NCBI GenBank assembly: GCA_021018995.1
Contig: CM037598.1
Span: 67,784,671 to 67,848,670 of the forward strand
Origin: Chloranthus sessilifolius
Lineage: Eukaryota; Streptophyta; Magnoliopsida; Chloranthales; Chloranthaceae
DNA length: 64,000 bases
Direction of reading: 5' to 3'
Made by a program: the position numbers and the translations under genes. The notes beneath the pieces were generated by a model. It was given only the letters and a program-made list of their open reading frames with translations, was not told where the DNA came from and did no database searches. This document shows, one piece after another, positions 54,186-64,000 of this stretch (position 1 is its first letter; each line of letters starts with the position of its first letter).

Positions 54186-54879
54186 TGGGATACAAAATTC
54201 TCACAATACTTCTCAAACACCCACAGCAATCTTCCTTCCTCACTTAATTAACCACACACACTGCAACCCTCCAAAAATATAGAACTATAATGCGAAAAAA
54301 TCACAAGAATGAGGTTGAAGAAGAACTTACTCAAAAACCTTACGACTTCTTGGAAAATGTAGCACACTGAAGCAAATCGGCCCAAACTAGGTGCAAAATG
54401 TCGACCTTGCAAAGTTGATGCAACTAGAACAACGGCAAAGTAATTGGAACTTGAACCAAGATGATGGAGAAGAAAGAAGAAATTAAGAACTCGGGCAGAG
54501 GAGGAACAAGGTTTTAGCTCAAGGTGTTGAATGGATGAAATGAGCCTGTCGATGGGTTTAAAGCAAGATGCCTTCAACTCCTATCGAATTCCTCTTACAT
54601 CCTCTCGATAGGTCTCAGTACCTGTCAAAATTCACAAGGGGCACCTTCAGTACCTATCGAATTCCTCTCATATCCTCTCGACAGGTCTCTTTGTAATCCA
54701 AAATTATTTCTCATCAGTTCACTATCTCCATCCGACATAAATTCATCCATCCTCCTCTGTTTCCATTTATTTCTCATGCATTAGAGACCCCTCTTGACCT
54801 CAGCATAACTGAGTTATTATTCTAATAAAAAATGAAGTAAAATGACGGATCTAACAGACAAAAAAAAAATAGCAATATC
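54186..54879. other. Spacer between E3 pol and extra ORF
   Basis: Leader of the extra ORF on the minus strand, with TTGCAG near 54262 as a possible splice acceptor and several CCTCTCGACAGGTC-type motifs (54545-54690). No gene is supported. Confidence 0.5.
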
Positions 54880-56160
54880 ATAACAGCTATGGCACATAAT
54901 GTATAATGTTGACGATCACACTTTGGAGGTTCTTGAAGGTGAATGGTCACCACAGGCTCTACTACATTTTCAACACAAATTTTGAGCCTTTGACCATTGA
55001 CTTTCATGATCCTACCATCTTTCGGATCCATGATTTCAACAGCTCCAGATGGGGACACCTAAATCACAATGTAGGGCCCCTCCCATCTAGATCTCAACTT
55101 GTCTAGGAAAAATTTTAATTTTGAATTAAACAGAACCTTGTTACCTGCAACAAACTCCTTTCTCAGCAAATGCTTATCATAAAAAGCTTTGGCCTTTTCT
55201 TTGTATACCTCCTGTGCATACCAGCAGCAATTATATCAAAATTCAATGACTTAATAACCCAATAGGCTTTATGTTCTAACTCCACTGGTAAATGGCATGC
55301 CTTGCCATACACCAACCTAAAGAGAGAAATCTATTGGGGTCTTATAGGCAGTTCTATAAGCCCAAAGAGTATCAGTCAACTTTAGGGACCAATCCTTCTT
55401 ATCTCCTCTCACAGTTTTCTCTAGAATATGTTTGATCTCTCTGTTAGAAATTTTTACCAGCCCACTGGTCTGTGGGTGGTATGGGGTGGCAACTCTGTGT
55501 CACAGAGTACCTTCTAAGATAATTTTCCAAATGCCTATTACAAAAATAGCTTCTCTCATCACTAATGATAGCTCTGGGGATATCAAACCTAGAGAAAATA
55601 TTATCTTTCAAGAAATTGATGACAACTCTGTGATCATTGGTTCTTGTGGCTATGGCTTTAACCCACTTGGACACATAGTCTACAATCATAAGAATAAAAT
55701 TATATCCATAAGAAGGAGGGAAAGGACCCATGAAGTCAATTCCCCAAATGTCAAACAATTCAACTACAAGTATGGGCTGTAAAGGCATAGAATTTTTTTT
55801 AGCAATACTTCCCATTTTCTAGTAATTTTCACAAGCCTTGCAGTGCTGCCATGCATCTTTGAAGATAGTAGGCTAATAGAATCCACTTTGAAGTATTTTT
55901 ATAGCAGTCTTGTTTCCACTTAAATGGCCTCCACAAGCCTGTTCATAACACATTGTTAGTATGCTGTGGAATTCATTCTTAGGTACACACCTTCTCACAA
56001 CTTGGTCTGCACAGTTCTTGAAAAGGTATGGATCCTTCCACATATAGTATCTGATCTGAGAGAAGAACGGATCCTTATCCATTTTATTCCAATGGGGGGG
56101 AATACTACCTACTGCCAGATAATTAATTATGTTTGCAAACCAAGGTGCACTCATGCTGAC
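54880..56160 (-). pseudogene. E3 integrase
   Basis: The zinc-binding block (56154-55810) is ILTMCYEQACGGHLSGNKTA..LQSGFY and CKACENY: one His and one Cys of HHCC appear lost. The core has IWGIDFMGPFP (Asp 1) and IISDERSYFCN (Asp 2). A one-base deletion precedes the HPQTSG block near 55470, and the catalytic Glu that follows is Lys. The C-terminus (55058-54880) shows SPSGAVEIMDPKDGRI..VNGQRLK, typical of Athila-type integrases. Confidence 0.87.
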
Positions 56161-57412
56161 AGTAAAAATCTACTCATCTAAAAATGAGTCATTGACAGGC
56201 AATCCATCAAACTCAGCAGCTAGGATCCTGGACAAGTGGTCTGCAACCATATTTTCAACCCCTTTCTTGTCTTTAATCTCAAGATCAAACTCCTGTAATA
56301 GGAGGATTCATCTGATTAATCTTGGTTTGGCATCCTTTTTAGACAAAAGATATTTCAGGGCTGAATGGTCTGTGAACACACAATCCTAGATCCTAACACA
56401 TAAGACCTGAATTTTTCTAAAGCATAAATAATGGCTAACAATTCCTTCTCAGTTGTGGTGTAATTTAACTGAGCATCAATCATTGTCTTGCTTGCATAAG
56501 CAATCACACAAGATAACTTACCCTTTCTTTGCCCCAAAGCTGTACTAATAGTAAATCGGATGCATCACACATCAGCTCAAAGGGCAAAGAGTAATCAGGG
56601 GCTTGAAGGACTAGTGCAGAGGTCAAACAACCTTTCAAAAACTCAAAAGCAGTAAGACATTCATTATTGAATACAAAAGGAACCTCTTGGCATAGCAAGT
56701 GACAAAGAGGTTTTTTAATTTTACTGAAATCTTTGATGAATCTCCTATAAAAACTAGCATGCCCCAAAAAGGATCTAACATGTTTGACAGTTTTAGGTGG
56801 GGAAAAATATACAATCAAATCAATTTTAGCCTAGTCTACCTCTATGCCTCTGTGTGAAATAACATGACCAAGGACAATGCCTTGGTTGACCATAAAATGA
56901 CTATTTTCCTAACTTAAAACCAAGTTGGTCTCTTCACATCTCTGCAGCACTAGGCTGAGGTGATGTAGGCACTAGCTAAAATTGTCCCTAAAGACAGAGA
57001 AATCATCTATGAATATCTCTAAAAATTGGTCAATCATATCCGAGAAGATGGCATACATACACCTTTGGAAAGTTGCAGGAGCATTACACAATCCAAATGG
57101 CATCCTTCTATAAGCAAGGGTGCCAAATAGACATGTGAAAGTTATTTTCTCTTGGTTATGTGGATACACAGGAATCTAGGTATACCCAGAGTATCCATTA
57201 AGAAAGCAATAAAAAGTTTTGCCTGCTAACTTATCAAAAATTTGGTCTATGAAGGGCAAAGGAAAATAATCTTTTCTGATTTTTGAATTGAGCTTTCTAT
57301 AATCAATGCACACCCTCCAACCAGTGGTCTCCCTGGTCGGAATTAGCTCACCAGAATCTGATTTAACCATAGTGATTCCAAATTTTTTAGGTATCACCTG
57401 AGTAGGTGCCAC
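56161..57412 (-). pseudogene. E3 reverse transcriptase and RNase H
   Basis: RT starts with VPKKFGITMV-like and GWRVCIDYRKLNSKIRKDYF (57412-57280) and FPLPFIDQIFDKLAG. Motif A is YCFLNGYSGY, with the catalytic Asp changed to Asn. RMPFGLCNAPATFQRCM and an intact motif C (IFIDDFSVF) follow. The thumb has FYRRFIKDFSKI. RNase H (56640-56355) has LMCDASD, VIAYASKTM, NYTTTEKELLAIIYALEKF. Stops occur after GYT, in LVLS and VD, among others. Confidence 0.9.
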
Positions 57413-58587
57413 CCATTCAGAATCTGAAATGGGATAGATGAATCATGCATCTAACAATTTAACCACTTTCTTCATCACTAATTCTTACATATGGGGGTTT
57501 AACTTTCTCTGCATCTCTCTAGAGGGTTTGGAACCCTCTTTCAGGTGGATCTTATGCATACAAACACAAGACTGATTCCTCCAAGATCCGCAATAATCTA
57601 ACCTATTACTTTAACACACAACAGCTCTTCTTCCTGCTCATCAGTGAGGGAAGAAGAAATTATCATAGGCAACTTCTAATTTGCTTCCAAAAATATATAC
57701 TTCAAAGACTTGGGGAGCTATTTCAGTTCCATATCAGGTGGACTTATGAGTGAAGGCAACAAAGGTGCCTTAGAAGGTGGTAGAAGAGGCAACACAGCTG
57801 GTTTCCAAGGAGGATAATTTGTTGTTATCTCAACTTCAGAATTTAAGGTTTTCACCTCTTGAATCTCAGGTGTGGGGGCCTTCTCTTTCACAATTTCACT
57901 CTAAACTTTTTCAAAAATATCATACATGTCATCACAATGCAGCAGCTTGGGTAAAGTTTCTTCCATAAGCTCATCCAGCATATCAATCATAAAGCAGTCC
58001 TCACTATCAAAGTGAGGCTGACTTGCTGCATTGTAGACATTTAATTTTACTTTCATATTGCCAAAGGATACCTTCATTATACCTGATCTATATTATATAC
58101 AAGCATTGGCAGTGGCCAAGAATGGCCTGCCCAAAATTACAGGAATGGAGGTAGTGCACTTGCTTGGTTCCATGTCAAGAATCATAAAATCTGTTGGATA
58201 AAAGAATTTGTCAACTCTAACTAACACATCTTCAATCATTCTCAAAGGCCTCCTTTCGGATCTATCAACCAGCTATAATACCACATGTGTGGGCTTCAAT
58301 TCTCTCAAACCTAGCTTCTCATATACTGAATATGGAAGTAGATTCACATTGGCTCCCAGATCTAATAAGGCTTTTTTAATGGTGTGATCCCTAATGATGC
58401 AAGGGATTGTAGAAACTCCAGGATCTTGAAGCTTTATTGGGGTTGTAATGGATAAAACTTGGTTCACTTTCTCAATAGAAAAGACCTTCTTGGATAGGTG
58501 TATCCTAGATTGTCTTTTGTGTGTGCACAAATCTTTTAAAAACTTTGCATAGGCTGAAACTTGCTTGATTGTATTAAGTAAAGGCAA
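57413..58587 (-). pseudogene. E3 protease region
   Basis: The open frame 58587-58273 has TIPCIIRDHTIKKALLDLGA and NLLPYSVYEKLGL. The active-site form DLGA is usual in Athila-type proteases. After a stop come LVRVDKFFYPTDFMILDME-type and GRPFLATANA-like blocks (about 58210-58100), then a linker to RT. The context gag-protease-RT supports the call. Confidence 0.75.
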
Positions 58588-58699
58588 GTTTATCTTTACT
58601 TATTTAAAAGTTTTCATCATTTCCTCAACTTTAGCATTTCCCTTATCAAAAGGAGAAGATGCTTGAAGTACATTGGGAAATGACAAATGAGGGACTAAT

Positions 58700-60265
58700 C
58701 TCTCATTTGCTGCCTTAGCAATCTCATCAGTTTTTTCCTTTTTTTTTTTTTTTTTTCTGTTGGAGTTCATCAACACCACCCTTATTTCTCACATGCTGCT
58801 CCTGTTGCATATCATGATGGGTTGTTCTTTTTCTTCCTGCATTCCTCTTAGACTCAACACCAATCTTGTTGTCAACCAACCTCCCACTTCTCAAAGTGGT
58901 GATAGATTTAGCTTCTTTATGTGATGAAGAAGCTTCACCCACCATGTACTGCCCTTTTAGATTATTCAAAGGCTGACTAGGCAGTTTTCCCTCTTCTCTC
59001 CTAGTCAAAGTATTGGATAGCTGACCAAGGTGATCCTCTATCTTCTTAATACTTTGGCTATGGGAGTTAACATTTTGAGACAAAGAGCTCAGATTCTGTA
59101 ATGAAGCCAGAACCTGCTCCTCGAATGTGGGTATTCTAGAGGGTACTGGGCTGGTGTATTTTGATGCACAGGTTGTGCCATTGGCTTGGCCATAGGCTAT
59201 TGATATTAGGGCCTAGGAAGGAAATTCTGCTAGTAAGGTTGAGCAGTTCTATAGGGTATTGGCTGCTACTACTGCTGCTAATTTTAGAAATTGTCCTGTC
59301 CCCACCTCAGGTTGGGGTGGTTTCTCTAAGGATAACCAGCAGCTAGCTACTGTCCAAAGGACTGAGCAGCATTAGCATGCTCCATAACCAGATTTAAAAA
59401 TTGTGCAGTAGAGGGACATTCTTCAAGGGAGTGAGTGGGAGACTAGCATATCAGACATGCCTCTTCCACTTTGGCAGCCATTGGAGACTGCATTGCTCCC
59501 ATGAGCTTATCAAACTTCTGAGTCAAGCTATCTACCTTTCTCTCCAAATCATTGTAACCAGTGACCTCATACATTTTCCCTCTTGTTGTGTTCTCTTTCA
59601 TCAATTTAGCTGGAGACTCAATGTCCCTAGACAAGGTCTCCTGCTACGTTGAATTCTCTCCAATAACCTCAAATAATTCCCATGCTTCATCAACTATTTT
59701 ATGAAGGTATGTACCTCCACAGGAGGCATCCACTATATTTCTGCTTTTTAAATCAATTCCTTGATAGAAACTTTGTATAAGTTACCATTGAGGAATTTGA
59801 TGATGGGGCATTGCCTTAACAACTCTTTAAATTTTTTCCAAGCCTCATGGAAGCTTTCAGTTGAGAATTGAGAAAATAATATGATGCTTTTTCTCAACTT
59901 GTTCTAGTCATGGAAAAGAACTTAGCTAGGAATTGGCATTACAGGTCATTCCAAGAGTTAATATTGTTGGTTGGGAGCATAGACAATCAGGCCCTGGCTT
60001 TGTCCTTTAATGAAAAAGGAAATAGGCTAAGCTTGGTGGCTTCTGACCTCAAACCAGTAATATTAAAAGTAGTACACAAAATAAGAAATTCATCAATATG
60101 TTTGTATGGGTCTTCTTTACTCAACCCATAGAAAGAACGTAACATTTAAATTATTGAAGACTTGATCTCATAATTTCCCTCCACAGCAGGAAATTATATA
60201 CAGAATGGAGAATTATATGTACCAAGTGCAAAGTATTCTCTCAACAATCTAGGCTGCTCACCCAT
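58700..60265 (-). pseudogene. E3 gag
   Basis: It starts MGEQPRLLREYFALGTYNSP at 60265. Core blocks are YEIKSSIIQMLRSFYGLSKE, DPYKHIDEFLILCTTFN and LSLFPFSLKDKARLWLYA (about 60190-60000), matching N gag. Further on are ERKVDSLTQKFDKLMGAM and a zinc-knuckle-like CLIC..THSLEECPS (59460-59420), then SLRGMQEEKEQP-type basic sequence. It is heavily shifted and stopped between 59990 and 59640 and between 59440 and 59100. Confidence 0.8.
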
Positions 60266-60703
60266 TTTAGCAGTCTCAGATTCAGCAGGTGTATGTGTAG
60301 TTTTTCTAGACCTAAGAATCCTCTCAACTTCAAGATTTAATGATAAAATCTCAAGGTTGAGAGTTCTTCTTCCAAACATACACCACACACAAACACAATA
60401 TACAGTACACAAAATTACAGTACATATTTCAACAAACAAACACAAACACACAAAAATTATTTCTGTAGATCTAAAAATTTACAGATCTAGAAATGTAAAA
60501 GAGTTAAGGAAATATAAACTCAAGCACAGCTTGCTCCTCCATTTAGCAAAATTGCTACTCTCAGCCACTGCTCCAAATCTGCAAAAATTCATAAAACTAT
60601 AAAAAAAAAAAACTACAAAAGCAATTAGTCAAACCTAAACAGACAATTACAAATAAAAAATCTAAAATAAGAAAAACTTAGATCTACCAATTCTAAAAAC
60701 ACA
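60266..60703. other. E3 5' leader
   Basis: Non-coding, with an ACAC-rich stretch (60375-60450) and A-rich runs (60601-60612). No gene is supported. Confidence 0.6.
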
Positions 60704-60723
60704 GATCCCTGGCAGCAGCACTA
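60704..60723 (-). promoter_or_regulatory. E3 primer-binding site
   Basis: The minus strand reads TAGTGCTGCTGCCAGGGATC, six bases after the LTR. It is close to TGGCGCCGTTGCCGGGGATC, the Asp-tRNA type site common in Athila elements, with about five differences. Confidence 0.7.
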
Positions 60724-60729
60724 AAAACT

Positions 60730-62970
60730 TATTGTTGTTCCCTACCTTGTAATTATTAGGATGATAAAAACAGCACATTAAAAGATAAATCACAGAAAGA
60801 GACACCAACATAAGGCAACTAGGCCTGCAAGAACTAGGGCTGTTGCAGCAAGCTTTAAAGGGATAAGTAGGGGTATGTCCACAGGAAAATATGTTTCAAA
60901 ATATAGTAAATCTTCATATCTAGAATAGATCTGGCACTCTAACCTATCCTAGTTTAAAACAAAGAGAGGAAAGAAGAGAGGTTTTAAGGGGTTGCCACTT
61001 AACTAAAACTATAGAAAACTAAATCTAAGTGTTAATGATCTAGAGCTAAGTAGAAACAGATTTGAAGAGATAGAGAAAAGGATTTAAAATCAAATGTAGA
61101 GAATAGCATCTTGGGATTTTGGTCTTCTCTAAAATTTGATTGGTTCAGCAGCAATGCAAGGGATTGATATGTAGCAATCCTTCATCTGGCTACAAGCACA
61201 GATGCAAGGTAGAAAGATCCAATCTAAACCATAGGATTGAATTAATCTTAAGGCTATGATCTGTCCACTTCAATGGTCATAGATTATCCTAGGGATTTCC
61301 TCCAATCCAAAGGCCTCAATTAAAACAGGAAAACCACTGTAAATGTTGTGAATGCAAGGCTACAAGCTCAGGCATCCACAAGAATATTAAACCTAGGAAG
61401 ATCAAATGGCAATCAAGAGATCTAAAGGTTAAATGAATGAGCAATTCCCAAATCAAGAGATCTAATGATTGAGAATTTAATGAACCAAAGGATCTATAGA
61501 TTTAAATAAATTTTACAATCAATAATTTATTGATTCACAATAACTTACAATATATTGTTCTAAGATCTGTAGTATGTGCATCATCCAATCCTCATACAAA
61601 GCTCTCAAACCTCTCAATTTACAGATCTACCTCACCCTAGCTGCTATACGTATTTAGCCAACCATGGTTGGGCTAAAGAGAGAATGAGAAAGATGGAAGA
61701 GGGAAGGAATTTTTGGAGGGAAAAAGATGGAATTCTAGATTTCTGGCTGTCTCTAGATTCTGGATGCTTCTTCTGTAATGCTTCTTCTCCATTTATACTT
61801 TCCCCCTCTGTCTCAGATCTATTTCAGCCAATCAGAGCTCAACGAAATAATTCTATTACTTGGGCGACTGATGTGGCTGATTTTACTTCTAAAATCTCCC
61901 ACCAGTTGGTTCGAATTGGACAAGTACATGTGGGAGAGTTAGAGAGGTTCACATTTGTGCCCATTTGCATTCCAAAAATACCCTCAAGGATTGCTAGCAT
62001 GCCTCGGGACATGTGCATAGATCACTAAAGTGAGCTGCATTCTCAGCTGGAACTGAGAAGTTCCAAAATCGTGCTTCGAGAGGTTTAGAGAACCTTTCGA
62101 CAAGTTCTGAGTGTAATTGTTACTCCATTCGACAGGTTGAGTGTAGCCTTTGATAGGTTCTGTTGAACTGCTCGACAGGATACTTTCACTACTTAAATGC
62201 TCTTCTAGCTTCAGCCATCCTTCCAACAGGATGATGCAACCTCGCGAGATCTAATACAGCACCAGATATATCTTCGACAGGATCTCTCCCTTTGTTCGAC
62301 AAATTAGAAGTTCTTCTCGACAGGTTGGCTTTGACTGTTTAACAGGTTCAGGGAACCTCTTGATATGTATAGTTTTGGCCTCTGCACTTCATAAGGATGG
62401 CTGCTTCAAGTGACTTCTCGACAGGATCTTTTGCACTATTTGACAGGATCTTTGTTGTAGTTTTAATCCATTCGACAGGTTCTGTACACATCCTGATATG
62501 TTCATTTCTCCTCAGCAGAACCTCTCGACAAGTTAAACTAACCTCTCGACCTCTTCCATTCAGCACCCATACCTCTCGATAGGTTAACTTAACCTCTCGA
62601 CAGGTTATTTCCTTTGCTTCCACATCTTGGGGTGCTGTCTTTCATCTATCCAGCACTCAGTGCCCTTTTGAGGGGTTCATTCTTCATCAAATACAACAGC
62701 TAGTTTACTCCCATGTGTACACTGTTGGACACATGCCATTGCCATAGAATTTTGAGGCTTTGTGAATCTGCTTGATGGCTAATTGCTTGGACTGTATGTG
62801 CACATGTTGAAGCAGCGGGTCTCCTCTTGGTATTTTTAAATGGATTTCTGCACTATGACTACAATTTATTACAAACTACAAAACACATTTAAGACACATT
62901 ATTAGTCAACTCAAAAGTCCATCAAAGGTCAGGTTAGGAGGTGAAAAATAGTATTTTTCACTGATTAACA
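60730..62970 (-). repeat. E3 5' LTR
   Basis: Matches 47209-49475; differences by eye are a few per cent plus small indels. It ends GATTAACA, followed by the target duplication. The CTCGACAGG array is at 62060-62610, with a perfect AACCTCTCGACAGGTT at 62591-62606. Confidence 0.9.
61789..61799 (-). promoter_or_regulatory. TATA box of E3 5' LTR
   Basis: The minus strand reads AAGTATAAATGG, the presumed promoter of the E3 genomic RNA. Confidence 0.6.
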
Positions 62971-62975
62971 TAACC
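62971..62975. repeat. Target-site duplication of E3, right
   Basis: TAACC, matching 47204-47208. Confidence 0.85.
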
Positions 62976-64000
62976 CTAATCCTAACCCCATGGCGGAAGA
63001 ACCAGACCATGACAAGCTAAGCAGAAGGCTTGATCGAATCCTTGAAAAGCAAAGGGTCAAGCTTTTGGCTGTAATAAAAAGATTAGAAAAGTTGAAGCGG
63101 TAGCGAGCCATTCCAGACTATGAATCGTCTACCAAGACCCCCCGTTGGCATAAACCTCGTCCCAAATCGACCCTTTTTTCCAACTTCTCACCATCCCCCA
63201 CTTCTTAACAATCTCACCATCAAATTCCCACCTCAGTGTGAGTTCCTCTACGAGGACGGTGGGTTGGAAATTTCTACGCCACCCTCCTCCATTGCTAAAT
63301 TTCTTCCTAACTAGATTGCATTCTCTTCACCGGCCAGTTAGGGATATTTGGAAGATAGGGGGTGCGATCCTAGGAAGAGGGAGTCATCTTTCTTGATGGA
63401 GCAAACAAATTGAAACATCTCAGTGGTCGATGCCGATGTTCGTGTCTAGATTTTTCCTAAGTTTATCTTTAATGTAATCAGTTTATTGGTTAATCTCTGT
63501 AAATATTTATTTAAATATTAATAGAAATTTTCTTTTGTATATTATTTTCTTATGCCCGAAGCACTCGGCACTATGATAAATTTTGGGGTATCCCCTGGTT
63601 TGTTTTTGTTCTGAGTAATACAATTGTAGTTTCATAGTCAATGAAGCAATAGCGCCATAAATATTAGGGTCAGCGCTTCGACCAAGCGGCATGAATATTA
63701 GGGCTAGTTGAGCCACTGTCGCTTCTAACGACGTTTCGAGTTTGAAGCGACGACACTTCGATTTAGAAGATATTACGTTTCGATTTTGTAGCGATGACGC
63801 TTCAACTTTGAAGCGATGATGCGTCTTATTGAAGTGAGTTGCATATCAAGGCTTACTTAGGCACTGCCGCTTCAAACAATAAGAAAACATGCACCCATAA
63901 TGAAGTGACAGTGCCCTGAATCTTAGGGACGGGTCCCTGAATATTAGTCACTGGATTTGTTACGGTCGACAAGGCATCACTTTTAATTGGAAATAACTTA
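62976..64000. repeat. Small-ORF repeat locus, segment 3
   Basis: It continues segment 2 after E3: copy A-prime (62990-63103), its downstream part (63104-63600, similar to 25501-26009 plus 44550-44820) ending in the GGGGTATCCCC signature, then a palindrome cluster (63660-63870) with GAAGCGATGACGCTTC-like units and GCGCTTCGACCAAGCGGCATG, which also occurs near 46078. No other gene is seen. The locus runs past the window end. Confidence 0.6.
62990..63103 (+). CDS. Small coiled-coil ORF, MAEEP family, copy A-prime (37 aa)
   Basis: An intact 37-codon frame starts MAEEPDHDKLSRRLDRILEK and ends LEKLKR. It has the same length and stop as copy A. Differences include two Glu-to-Lys exchanges. Its promoter is cut off by E3, which lies 19 bases upstream, so this copy is probably silent unless driven by the LTR. 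The frame beyond the stop keeps ESSTKTPRWHKPRPK, similar to copy A. Confidence 0.5.
   Translation: MAEEPDHDKLSRRLDRILEKQRVKLLAVIKRLEKLKR

Larger units (their letters stand above)
47209..62970 (-). mobile_element. E3: Athila-lineage Ty3/gypsy retrotransposon, 15.8 kb
   Basis: Two LTRs of about 2.25 kb, a 5-bp target duplication, a polypurine tract and a primer site are all seen. Minus-strand order is gag, protease, RT, RNase H, integrase, a large extra ORF in env position and a non-coding region with two polypurine tracts. All parts except the extra ORF show the Athila pattern. It is inserted in the leader of a small-ORF gene. Confidence 0.92.

Noticed and set aside
60194-60451. Cys-rich minus-strand frame resembling a signal peptide
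   Set aside because: Its start comes from the ACAC-rich leader of E3; the gag start at 60265 with recognisable gag sequence is preferred.

Overview
The window is flowering-plant nuclear DNA, probably eudicot. It is made almost entirely of nested, decaying Ty3/gypsy LTR retrotransposons, with no recognisable single-copy host gene, rRNA, tRNA, CRISPR array or bacterial feature. The plant origin rests on element lineages known only from plants: two Tat-type elements with an extra archaeal-type RNase H, and two Athila-type elements with a large extra ORF. A plant mobile domain (PMD) gene carried by one element agrees. The species cannot be named from what is visible.

Layout. (1) 1-15088: Tat-like element E1 on the minus strand. 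Its 3' LTR is cut by the left window edge, and it carries two antisense (plus-strand) genes between pol and the 3' LTR: a PMD-like gene with three in-phase introns and a DUF7745-like gene with a coiled-coil tail. (2) 15089 to about 23345: the 3' part of a plus-strand Athila-like non-autonomous element (called N) with gag, a second large ORF and a 3' LTR but no pol; E1 sits in its 5' leader. (3) 23346-26009, 44550-47203 and 62976-64000: three pieces of one repeat locus, split by the two elements that follow. It contains at least five copies of a small coiled-coil ORF family (starting MAEEP, MAEQP or MPEKI) in divergent pairs around clusters of a 16-bp palindrome. (4) 26015-44544: Tat-like element E2 (minus), essentially full length at 18.5 kb, with duplicated target AGATC. 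(5) 47209-62970: Athila-like element E3 (minus), 15.8 kb, with duplicated target TAACC and an ORF in env position homologous to the second ORF of N.

How it fits together. Removing E2 and E3 restores the small-ORF locus, and both insertion points read through cleanly, so the order of events is locus first, then E2 and E3. No autonomous element remains: all three reverse transcriptases and all three integrases carry changed catalytic residues, and many stops replace expected Gln, Arg or Trp codons as C-to-T or G-to-A changes.

Most unusual observations: each of the five repeat families carries its own family of short CpG-containing inverted repeats in LTRs and non-coding parts; the small-ORF family is unrecognised; and E1 carries two antisense genes. 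All comparisons were made by eye on the sequence, without alignment software or database searches.
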